Shown in pieces: positions 9,176-18,242 of a stretch of 31,997 nt of DNA. Below the pieces are notes generated by a model. It worked only from the letters and a program-made list of their open reading frames with translations, was not told the DNA's origin and did not search any database. The translations under genes were made by a program, and so were the position numbers. How positions within the stretch are numbered: the first letter of the stretch is position 1; each line of letters begins with the position of its first letter. Source of the DNA: Sphaeroforma sirkka (taxonomy: Eukaryota; Opisthokonta; Ichthyosporea; Ichthyophonida); assembly GCA_001586965.3 (NCBI GenBank), contig LUCW03001773.1, forward strand, positions 1 through 31,997. The letters run 5' to 3'.

Positions 9176-10013
9176 TAGACGCATCTTTGAAAAGTGCTTT
9201 CTTAATCTGATTACGAGCCACCCCGGCTCTGCTACCCATGCTACCCAATCTGGTTTCAAATCACAGTACTCCTGTCATACCCAAGCACTTGCCGCCATGT
9301 AATCTGAGACACAGTCAGAAGAGGAGTCGAACGACGTCTGTCTGGACATAACCAAGGCATACGACAAGGTCGCTCTCCCACGCCTATGGGTACTTCTGCG
9401 CCACGCTGGAATGCCCGAAAACTGGATCAAATGCCTCCGCGCGCTGTTTGGGAGGGTCCCTACCCGAGTGACATACCGCGGCACGCGCTCGTCTATATTC
9501 CATAGAACGAATGGCATCCTACAAGGCTCAATCGTCGGCTCCCAGCTCTTTATTATCTATATGGATTCCTTAGCTGTCACGCTAGCACAATTTCGTCCCA
9601 AGCTTCTCCGCTCTTATTTATTTGTTGACGACACACGGATCCAAGCCCCTCGATCGGTTTCGCTCTAGCCCTTCTTAGATGACATTGATGCGTGGGGACG
9701 CAAATCTGGCCTCGAATAGGGTGTCATTAAACCCCGAGTACGATCTACCGACTTGCGACACGCGGCGCCAACCCTCCGTATAAATGGTGAGCTTATCACG
9801 CCGACCCTTGCAGACGCACCTTGGAACACACGTTACCTCCCCCTGAAGATGGCGCCCACACATGCCGAACCGAAACACTCCAAATATCTGGGGTTCCCAC
9901 TCTCTCACGGAGTACCAGGAATCAACCTCGCCAGACATATGGAATCTCTGGTTGCAGCATTGCTTATGGCTTTCATGGCTTCAGCTGGCGACACCCCCGC
10001 AACCGACTGGTGA
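9176..10013 (+). pseudogene. LINE reverse transcriptase relic
   Basis: In a single frame interrupted by TAA (9300), TAG (9666) and TAG (9717), the RT blocks appear in order: QSGFKSQYSCHTQALAAM, VCLDITKAYDKVALPRLW (first catalytic Asp), GILQGSIVGSQLFIIYMDSL, and FVDD at 9621-9632 within LFVDDTRIQA. The thumb side follows: WGRKSGLE, LRINGELITPTLAD and KYLGFPLS. F-V-D-D instead of Y/F-A-D-D and the QG-S block place it with LINE-type enzymes, not with LTR elements. The frame is left near 9990-10013, where the reading continues in frame 2. Confidence 0.85.
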
Positions 10014-11238
10014 TGTTCAGAACATTCATTCTATCCACGGCTACATATGGGCTGAACATTATTGCCTGGGCTCCACCTATATGGAAGGATGCGTTGGACC
10101 TCCTGTTCGAGCGCTTTAAATCAGCACTCATCCAAGCAGCAGCCATCATCACGGGACTAAATACCCTCGGTCTCCCAAACATCAACCAAACTTACTTCAC
10201 TTTTGCGGTCTCCTCCCGGCGCGACCATATGCGGACTACCTCGGAGTTTGCCTGGGAATACAACTCGACTCAATGGCCAGCACAAATCCACTTACCCCTC
10301 TGACGCAGCCCGCCTGGGCCAACGGCAAACCATCACAGTGCTTCCCATACAGTATCTATGCTCACCTGAAAACTGTACACAAAAACACGGGCGGGCGTAC
10401 ACCCGACCATGTAGCCCTCCGCCAACGCTGTGACGACATCAGGAAGAACTCAACAAAACATTGGTCCAACAAGGAGATCGTGGCAATGGCCCGGCGCCAA
10501 TACTACTACCAACTGGTTATGGGTAAATCGCCAACCTCAAACCGAGACACAGCCAGACACGACAGCTTCAATCGCTGCTTCGAGTCTACACCAATCCGGC
10601 TCTGTGCTATGATTGTAATGAATACGTACATGTTCACATTGCTCGACTACCACACCGACGGCTGTCTCTGCCCTGTCTGCCCCGGTAGCCACAAGTTCAC
10701 TACCAGCCACTTTACCTGCATCCAACAACTGATTCGACGCATCCTGGTAGGTCCAAAACTGCCGCCCATTGGCCCTGACCTCCTTCAGCAATTACAGGAG
10801 TGCAACGACTTCCACGGTATCTGGACCCTCTACGAACACCTTGGATCTTTTCTCCAGCATGTTGAAGAACCACCGTACCCTCACCCGTCCCTGACACATC
10901 AACAGATATTCCCCATACCCCGGCTAATCACGCTGTTGAAGTACTATTTCCAAATTTCGGTGCAAACGAAATCATCGCGCTTGTTGGTTCCGCCTATGAT
11001 ACTTCCGATCCAGGCCAGCCAACACATACCAAATTCATCCGTGGTCTGGTGCGGCATTGTCTTAGCCCCATCCTCGCTCCTCGACCGGATTATGACGAAT
11101 AACCTGGTCTTTCTCGGTATTTCATACTCTACACTAACCCATTCTGCGGCACTACACGACGCAGTCCCGATCCGTACCACAGAGGTGGGTACTCTACTTA
11201 GTAGGTCAGCAAGCGAATATATGGAACATTCTTCCTGA
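9990..11238 (+). pseudogene. LINE ORF2 C-terminal part with Cys/His cluster
   Basis: It continues in frame 2 (VMFRTFILSTATYGLNIIAW, a typical post-RT block of LINEs, up to about 10270) and then in frame 1 from about 10273 to 11238. The second part has a Cys/His cluster near 10663-10720 (CPVCPGSHKFTTSHFTC: CX2C, H, CX2-spaced H and C), as expected near the C-terminus of LINE ORF2 proteins. From about 10950 the protein-like quality moves to other frames, so further frameshifts are likely. No intact start or domain boundary can be given. Confidence 0.7.
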
Positions 11239-11324
11239 ACCACTACAGCGACTATGAGAGCCATACCATATGTTCATACATTGTAACATACATACTTGTC
11301 ATTTTTGAAATAAATAATATTATC

Positions 11325-12288
11325 CCTATCGGCCAGTCGTAGGCAAACGCTTCTTCCCCATCATCCTTCGTCCAGAACCGAGGAAGCTGAGCGTTGCTTG
11401 GGTCCGCAAATACATCTATGTCATTCGGCCCGAATTGTTGTTACGCTTGTTCAAAGTAACTAGGAAATAACTGCCAGCAGTCTGTATACATTATTTCGAG
11501 TTCGTCCTGTTCCGCTGTCCCCTCGTGTACTCTACTTAACATGTCCGGGAGCACATTTGTCACTCCTGGTATATGCCGATATGGTGAAGTTGAATGGCGC
11601 AATGATATGATTAAGCTTGAGCTGTGTGTTCATATACACAAGGGCTTTGTGGTCCGCGAAGACCGCAAACCGTTGCCCATCCAAGTATTCCCTGAAATGT
11701 GTCAGACCATATACCAATGCTAGTAACTCCTTCATAGGTGTGGCGTAGTTCTGTTGCGCGAGGTTCAGAGTCTTACTAAAGAACATTAAGTAATGTTTCT
11801 TATCATCGACCCATTGGAATAGCGCTCCCTCCAAACCGTAATTGCTAGCGTCGGTTTCCAAGTTCAAAGGAATGCTGTCGACCGGAAAGTGTAAATATAT
11901 AAATGACCCAGGTGGTGCCGGAGTTATTGGTCGGCCAAGGAGATCTGCGGATGTCTGTGAGATACAACTTCTATTTGCTCCCGTGTCTATCAAGGCTTTG
12001 AACGTATGTCCGTTGATTTGTACTCAAATATAGACTCGATTGTCTGACGTCAGCAATGGGTCTTGTATTGCCATCACTGCTCCAATCGTGGTAACAAATA
12101 CGAAGCTCCTATCCGACTCAGACACCCTCACCTCTCATGCGTGATCGGCTATCGACTCCCACGTCTGATAGGCGTGGTTTGGTGTTGACGTCATGTGCTC
12201 GAAGTCTTCGTGAAGAATCGTTTTGATATGAATCTCTGTAGCTTCCGATGGTAGAGCCAAGTCTTTGGCCTGTGTAATCGCATTCACT
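11325..12288 (-). pseudogene. Copy A: end of Gag, protease fused by deletion to RNase H, start of Dam-like domain
   Basis: Read from 12288 down, the end of Gag (TWESIADHA) is followed by TGA (12135-12137), then EVRVSESD, IQDPLLTSDNRVYI, a second TGA, and the protease ALIDTGANRSCIS (D-T-G intact). After GSFIYL the sequence jumps to FPVDSIPLNLETDASNYG, which is RNase H. Compared with element 2 about 1.3 kb, the whole reverse transcriptase, is missing. RNase H then lacks the residues equal to PMLQRWH of element 2. A frameshift follows FTIS; in the next frame come HIPGVTNVLPDMLSRVHEG, a TAA after SYFEQA, and the Dam-like start IDVFADPSNAQLPRFW up to AFAYDW, where the LINE interrupts. The whole piece is non-functional. 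Confidence 0.85.
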
Positions 12289-12885
12289 TGTAGAAATACG
12301 GCCTCCGGTCAGTCTAAAATATCAAGATCAATTGAGATAATACATTGGTTTTATTTGTATTTTAAATAATTTAGTACAAGCTCTTTTTCCAATATTTCCA
12401 AAGTGTTCTAAATTCACTTTGATGGCTCCAATAGCCTGAGTATTTGGTATGACTCATCTACTTGGACCTATTTGAGACATTAGTAGATGTAGGATATTAT
12501 AAACTAAATTTTATAATCTCCGAACTACTACTTATAGATTTTGGTCCTCCCGCCAATCTCAAAATCCAATAAGTCTTTTTTTCTTTTTTTTAACTTTTCT
12601 TCAGATGGAACTTTATTTATATCAGCTAATGTATTGACGTGACTTACGTTATTATGTCTATTTACAAATTAGGCAAGTGGTCATGAACACTTAGTACTTC
12701 TAGTAAAAAATTATTCAATAAAGAACAGCTAGAGGTACGCCCTGTGTGATCGAGGATATTTAGGCTCTTAACAAGAGGCAGTCCCGATCATTCTTACACA
12801 AGCTACCACTGCTAAATCCTAACTGACTATATTGTATTTTAGTTTAATATAGTTTGAAACCTAGTAATTTCCATCGAAGTTTACA
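12289..12885 (+). repeat. Solo LTR of the element 1 family, without target duplication
   Basis: This is a complete LTR from TGTAGAAATACGG to GAAGTTTACA. It is flanked by CACT on the left and GATG on the right, so no duplication is visible. The left flank is the Gag end of copy A; the right flank is the 3' side of the nuclease gene. A simple solo LTR formed within one insertion should keep its duplication, so this one probably arose by recombination between LTRs of two separate insertions, deleting what lay between, including most of copy A gag. Confidence 0.9.
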
Positions 12886-12940
12886 GATGGTATTGTGACA
12901 GAATTGTAAAGCTTGAATAAAAATGAATGTTTATGAAATA

Positions 12941-15644
12941 TCATTGATTCCCTTGCAATTTATTTCCTTCTCGATTGAACAGTAGAATGATATCTATCTT
13001 TAAGCCTCTATCTCGCACAGTTTTGGTCTCATTAGACAATCTTAATCTCCTATATTCTAGCAATAGCTCTCTAAGCTCGCTTTCTTCTTCTATATCTATT
13101 GGTTGGGGTCTGAGACACATAGGTGTCATTCTCGAGACATCGTAGCATGTCTGTGCCGCTGCAGATTGAATATCCTGATCAGCAATGTTGTGAAAGTCTC
13201 GTAACAAATTCGAGAACGGTTCATTCGCATTAATTGTGGCTATTCTTTCCTTAAACCGCCACGCATTTTCCCCTTCAGTGCTTCCCTTGGATCCAATTTC
13301 AAACATTCTCTCCAGCGCAGCTCGCACGTGCACACAGCTATACCTATAATGGCATGGTCGCAAACCTTTCTCTCTAGTACCTGTTCTCAAGGCTTTCACT
13401 GATAACATGCACTCTGCATGTTTAATGACTACAGCTACGCGTTAACCCTTTTGAGCAACACGTCCATGTCTGTTTTGGTCATGAGGCGCCCAACGCTTGC
13501 ACCAACGTAAAAATAGAATAAGTTATCCTCAGAGCTATTTTTTGCTATAGGATTACCTAATGCAGCTGTGAAGGTCACCGTTTCCCTTTCTTGTTGTACC
13601 GTCGAGCGCATGGTAAGAGCCTTGTGTTTTTTGAATTACTCTGCGATAAACCATGATTTAATATTAACTTTCTTGTATCTATGTGTGGCTTGCGTGTATT
13701 CAATCCAATGTAAGCTCTCTAATTGCAAGAGAAGTTTCTTCTGGCGGCTGACGCAATCATTGAGTAGTTCAGTTGAATCCTCACAAACTTCAGATAAATC
13801 AAGCAACGCACTTTGTCTACTGCTATCATGAACGTTTAATCGTTGCACAAGCTCTGCACGGTTGTTACCTTCAGGTATTGTAAATCCGATAGATATAGCA
13901 TGCTGTTATCATACGATGCTGTCTCAGATCCTCACGTCCATGGTAAGTATGGTGAGGGTTTCGAGCTATTGGGGTGAGAGGATACATCATAGTATCCTTC
14001 TGTCCATCTGATAGTAACACGTGAGTTTGTCATGACTATATCAGGCCATAGCGAATCTGTTTCTGGAAGCCCACTGCTCTTTAATTCTTCTAGTATCCAT
14101 TCAGGTACATTATCTATGAATGATGCAAACTTCTCTAATCTAAAATCATATACAGATTGCCCAAAGAACATTTTATTGACCTGATACAACTCTTTCAACA
14201 CTCGTGATACATCCTCACTCTTATATACCAATTCGGCTACTACTCTCATTGACGGTTTGGTTATTATACAGTTTGTGTAGAAATACGGCCTCCGGTCAGT
14301 CTAAAATATCAAGATCAATTGAGATAATATATTGGTTTTTATTAAAACAAGCTCTTTTTCCAATATTTCCAGTGTTCTAAATTCACTTTGATGGCTCCAA
14401 TAGCCTGAGTATTTGGTATGACTCATCTACTTGGACCTATTTGAGCATTGGTGGTAGATGTAGGATATTATAAACTAAATTTTACAATCTCCGAACTACT
14501 ACTTATAGATTTTGGTCCTCCCGCCAATCTCCAAAATCCAATAAGTCTTTTTCTTTTTTTTAACTTTTCTTCAGACGGAACTTTATTTATATCAACTAAT
14601 GTATTAACGTGACTTACGTTATTATGTCTATCTACAAATTAGGCATGTGGTCATGAACACTTAGTACTTCTAGTAAAAAATTATTCAATAAAGAACAGCT
14701 AGAGGTACGCCCTGTGTGATCGAGGATATTTAGGCTCTTAACAAGAGGCAGTCCCCGATCATTCTTACACAAGCTACCACTGCTAAATCCTAACTGACTA
14801 TATTGTATTTTAGTTTAATATAGTTTGAAACCTAGTAATTTCCATCGAAGTTTACATTTGGTAGTATACTTAGCAGTCTTTTAAGTCCAACCCCTGTGCG
14901 TACGTGATGATCACTTTGACCGAATCGTGAACACAGATGCACAACATAACAGAAGCTATGTTTCCTGTACTGTTTGTGGAAGACTTCCACTTTGTTGCCT
15001 TCTGAAAGGTGCTCTTTCACAGTAGGTAGATGTAAGATATTCATCACTCCCTTTCGCCAGCGTGAATCTAGTATGAGGTTGTTGCCACCTATTACCAAGT
15101 AATCTATATCGTCAGCGAGTATGTACTTGATAAAGCCAATACGTTGCAAATACACCAGCTGCTGTTCAGCTTCTGTCGGCGCCAAGATGTAATGTATTCC
15201 CATCTTTCTAAATAAACGCATTATATAACGTGCAGCTACAAGATTATGCAAAGCAACGCATACTCTACACACTGCATCTAAATCAGAATTGAATAGTTCC
15301 TCTTTGCTCATTTTGTTGTCCTTATATTTCCTCACGAGTTCGTATTTCTTTTCACGAGTAAGAGACCGACTCCAGTTAACGAGTTTCCCTGCAATGTGGT
15401 GTCCATCGAATACGCATATGGGTGGGTGCGTGGAACTTCCTCACTCTATGATCAGATTCAGGCATCCCTCTATGTGTAGCAAGAAGGAGTCCCTGTCATC
15501 ATACACCACTATACTTCTCGCATGCAGCGATAAATGGGTGTGTATAAGGAACGACATATCAATACCAACACTACCCGATACATCATTACCGTTTAGTTCA
15601 GTCATATACGGGCGTACGAAGCTCATAAGATCTTTGACACCCAT
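12941..15644 (-). pseudogene. FEN1/XPG-family structure-specific nuclease gene, broken by a solo LTR and stops
   Basis: The start is the ATG at 15644-15642 (MGVKDLMSFVRPYM); Gly2 is kept. Codons 26-80 contain VGIDMSFLIHTHLS (Asp29) and PPICVFDGHH (Asp80). The XPG-I block MGIHYILAPTEAEQQLVYL has Glu158 and Glu160, and ILADDIDYLVIGG has Asp179 and Asp181. A helix-two-turn-helix follows (FGQSDHH, Asp245; TGVGLKRLLSIL). The two-metal carboxylates of flap endonucleases are thus all present. Breaks: TGA at 15443-15441, a 581-bp solo LTR at codon 263 (restores in frame if removed with one TSD), TGA at 13934-13932 with a frame change, TAA at 13638-13636, and a frame change near 13437. The C-terminal 400 or so codons (blocks TVTFTAALGNPIAKN, DVLLKRVNA, ENAWRFKERIATINANEPF) are not recognised. 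Very short introns cannot be excluded at the GTGAGG near 13936. Confidence 0.75.
14276..14856 (+). repeat. Solo LTR of the element 1 family with TTTG target duplication, inside the nuclease gene
   Basis: The LTR runs from TGTAGAAATACGG to GAAGTTTACA and is flanked by TTTG on both sides (14272-14275 and 14857-14860). It lacks the segment TTGTATTTTAAATAATTTAGT present in the other copies, which explains its 581-bp length. The intact duplication shows simple insertion followed by LTR-LTR recombination. It lies in opposite orientation to the nuclease gene. Confidence 0.93.
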
Positions 15645-16275
15645 GCTGTACAAAGTTGATCTCGCCTTCTGATGGCAAAAAGTGGGACTTAATTGTGTCA
15701 TATGAGAAATCGAATGCGCTCACTGGAAAGAACGTAGTCTAATTAGGCTATACAGTGATACGACCCACATCGTATGCGTGTTAGGTAGCGATACTAACGC
15801 TGTGACTGTAGGTGAGGTGTGGTGTAGGTGTATTGATGTGTGTATTTGTGCGTGTGTTTTTTACTTTTCTTAGAAAATGCCAGAAAAAACGTGTTTTGAG
15901 CCCCGACGGTCTTGAGCCTTATATTCCGAAAGATTTTCTCTAATGAAGTATATTTTTGTTATTTTGTTTTTTATAAAAAAATAGAAAGATGTACATATTA
16001 GACGTACTTGTTCTTTTTGTGCTTTTTGTTTAAAAATAACAAAAACAAAATGAACAAAAGGAATCACTGTCCTATCACCTATGTATGGACTTTTTTTTAG
16101 AGGTATATATTTTACTCTAGAGTAGAACGAGAGTCATGACTCGTGAATCAGTATTACTCTGCATGTATTTCACTATTTTGATATTTGTCGTTGTTTGTTT
16201 TTTTGATATCGGGCGCCCGCTATGAGTCTATCATAAGTTCATTGACATGAGCCCAATCGTGCCGAGATGCCTCCG

Positions 16276-16328
16276 TGACGTCAGGTCTGATCTGGTTCTA
16301 TAAAACTCCATTGTTTTAAGAAAATAAA
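16276..16328 (+). promoter_or_regulatory. Promoter-like module 1: CRE, TATA box, AATAAA
   Basis: A perfect TGACGTCA palindrome (16276-16283) is followed by TATAAAA (16299-16305) and AATAAA (16323-16328). The same order recurs in module 2 at 17183. No long ORF follows within 500 bp. It may serve a non-coding transcript or be a decayed LTR; the sequence alone does not decide. Confidence 0.35.
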
Positions 16329-16490
16329 AGAGGCATGCGGCTTAACAGTTCACCATAGCCTACTGAAGGCTAAAATTTATGGTTTCAGCATTGACTTGTA
16401 TTTATTGTCTTGATTTGCTACACAACACTGTCAACAAGACAAATAATATATATATAAAAAATAGCCTCGAGAGAAAGCTCTCAATTTATA

Positions 16491-16560
16491 CTCTCTCTCT
16501 CTCTCTACTACTGAGTCTCTCTCTCTCTACTCTCTCAGTAGTAGAGAAAGAGAGAGAGAG
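16491..16560. repeat. CT/GA inverted repeat able to form a long hairpin
   Basis: The left arm, a CT run ending CTACTACTGAG (16491-16515), and the right arm, CTCAGTAGTAG followed by a GA run (16534-16560), are reverse complements over about 24 bp, with one interruption in the GA run. The spacer is itself CT-rich. A related smaller palindrome (CTCTACTAGTAG...TAGAGAG) lies near 17047-17076. Confidence 0.75.
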
Positions 16561-17182
16561 GTAGTCACAGAGAGAGAGGAAAAGAAATGTTGTTGTTTTT
16601 TTCGTGTTTAAAAATAAGAGAATAAATAAATGCCGCTTCTCAAACATAGCCTTCTTCTAAATTAAACATCAAATCTTTTTTAAATCTATATATAAATAAA
16701 TACCATAGGTACATATATGATAAATACAGCAGAAGTGAGAAGTCACGGCCATGTCTTACGATTTCCGCTACATAGCCTACACAAGAAGGCTATGTACAAG
16801 AGTATACAACACGTCGACACCTGATTTCTGCTCGCGACCCTAATTATAATACATATTCCAGACTCCAGACTCCAGAGGGCCGTTTAGAAGTTCCATATTT
16901 ATATAATATAAAACGTTCCAACATAGCCTTCTCTAAATAAAACATACTATAATAGTAAATACAGAAGGCAATATGTTTCCATTTTCCATATGCACAAGAG
17001 AGAAGTAGGAGTCTCGCTCACTCTCTCTCTACATACTCTCGATTAATCTCTACTAGTAGTAGTAGTAGAGAGAGATACATACATATATATAGAGGACTAA
17101 AAGATTGTCAGAAGCAAGACGTTAAACGTTATCATAGTGCTCATTATTGTTCAACGTTATCCAGTTTCCCATAAACGGGCTC

Positions 17183-17315
17183 TGACGTCATCTCAGACTA
17201 ATTGCCTTTCACAGCCTTCTGATAAATTTCTATGGTCTATATAAACAAAAAACAGCCCATCCAGCCATTCTTTTTTGGATCAACAGCACACATTCTCTCC
17301 AAATGAAACAATAAA
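17183..17315 (+). promoter_or_regulatory. Promoter-like module 2: CRE, TATA box, AATAAA
   Basis: TGACGTCA (17183-17190), TATATAAA (17238-17245) and AATAAA (17310-17315) occur in that order. The surrounding 17106-17331 begins TGTCAGAAGC and ends TCGTAATCA, which would suit a short solo LTR, but no target duplication is visible and no second copy exists in the window, so the LTR reading is weak. It is about 900 bp upstream of the transporter start, too far to be its core promoter without a leader or intron. Confidence 0.35.
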
Positions 17316-17949
17316 GCGATTTTCGTAATCATTTTTTTATATAGAGATATAAATAAAAAAACAAATTGATAATCTTTCAGTTGTACAAGTGGGATTTAAA
17401 TAAACGTATGTATAGTCGTATACTCGCGGCTGAAGGCCTCAGCCCGCAAGGCGGTGAGATCAGGTCACAGCTCAATAACCAAAAAACGTTTAAAGAAAGA
17501 TGAACGCTAATAACAGTAGAAAGCTATGACCTTCAAAATTAGACAGAAATCTATGTATTTATTTACGCGTTTTTTTACTTTCGGCTGGCCGAGGAAGGCC
17601 GAACAATTTAATTTTTATTTTTATTTTCGAAAATTAGAAGTAATGTCGGAGTAGAAACAAAAGCACTGTACAAACAGTGTCAATATATAATACAATTTTT
17701 ATATGATTTATTAGTCTTGTTAACGACTCAAATGTACGGTGATGCTTAAGTGTATATAAGACATAGACGAGACTTAATTGAGGTGTAGCCCAAGTTATAT
17801 ATTTGTAAGTGCCTTCATATTGCTCCATTATTGACATATAGTTTACTTACAGACGTATCGTGAGTTTTAGTCAAAGAGAGTGATTGCATATGTAGACGAA
17901 GGTTTATCGTTTATTAGTCATACACAAAGCGTGTACACAAATACACGTG

Positions 17950-17962
17950 GACACACACATAT

Positions 17963-18012
<50 letters not shown>

Positions 18013-18014
18013 GT

Positions 18015-18072
<58 letters not shown>

Positions 18073-18073
18073 C
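17950..18073. repeat. Compound TA/CA microsatellite
   Basis: An ACACAC start is followed by a TA run of about 40 bp, an ACGTGT island, a CA run of about 35 bp, and a second TA run. It ends about 170 bp upstream of the transporter ATG. Reading frames across it code only for dipeptide repeats and are not genes. Confidence 0.9.
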
Positions 18074-18242
18074 GAAAACTCATACGTCGCATATACACTG
18101 TAGTTTACGTACGTCATGTGAGACTAATCTTCGAAACCTCCAAAGTTTAAAAATAGTTTAAATAGTAGATTAGTCACTAATCCAGTTGGCTACAACACAT
18201 CACAAACAGTGCGAAGTTATCACACTTTATTTCTCAGATACG

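Larger units (their letters stand above)
9176..11324 (+). mobile_element. 5'-truncated, decayed LINE (non-LTR retrotransposon)
   Basis: The relic begins inside a reverse transcriptase (RRIFEKCFLNLI, TQSGFKSQYSCHTQALAAM) and ends with an A/T-rich tail containing AATAAA-like sequence (GAAATAAATAATATTATC). It splits copy A between AFAYDW (11333 and up) and DGWMNPP (9175 and down). A degenerate duplication, CCATCGAC at 9168-9175 and CTATCGGC at 11326-11333, may be the old target duplication. 5' truncation, one long decayed ORF2 and an A-rich 3' end are typical of LINE insertion. There are no LTRs around it. Confidence 0.8.
15645..18242. other. Divergent intergenic region, AT-rich, no gene seen
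   Basis: This separates the minus-strand nuclease from the plus-strand transporter. No convincing coding frame is seen on either strand. It contains T-rich stretches (15850-16060), two promoter-like modules, several copies of an 8-mer CATAGCCT, CT/GA hairpins and a large TA/CA microsatellite, described separately. A short GC-rich palindrome (GGCTGA...TCAGCC) lies near 17431. Confidence 0.6.

Noticed and set aside
13932..15443. TGA as a sense codon, because two in-frame TGA occur in the nuclease gene, both in GTGAGG
   Set aside because: The same gene also has a TAA and frame changes, and the intact transporter gives no support for a changed code. Decay is simpler.
15388..15443. Intron from GTGAGG at the first TGA of the nuclease
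   Set aside because: The nearest acceptor would remove PPICVFDGHH with a catalytic Asp, so this is a nonsense mutation, not a splice site.
17106..17331. A solo LTR of a third family
   Set aside because: TG...CA ends and TATA/AATAAA fit, but there is no target duplication and no second copy in the window; kept only as a promoter-like module.
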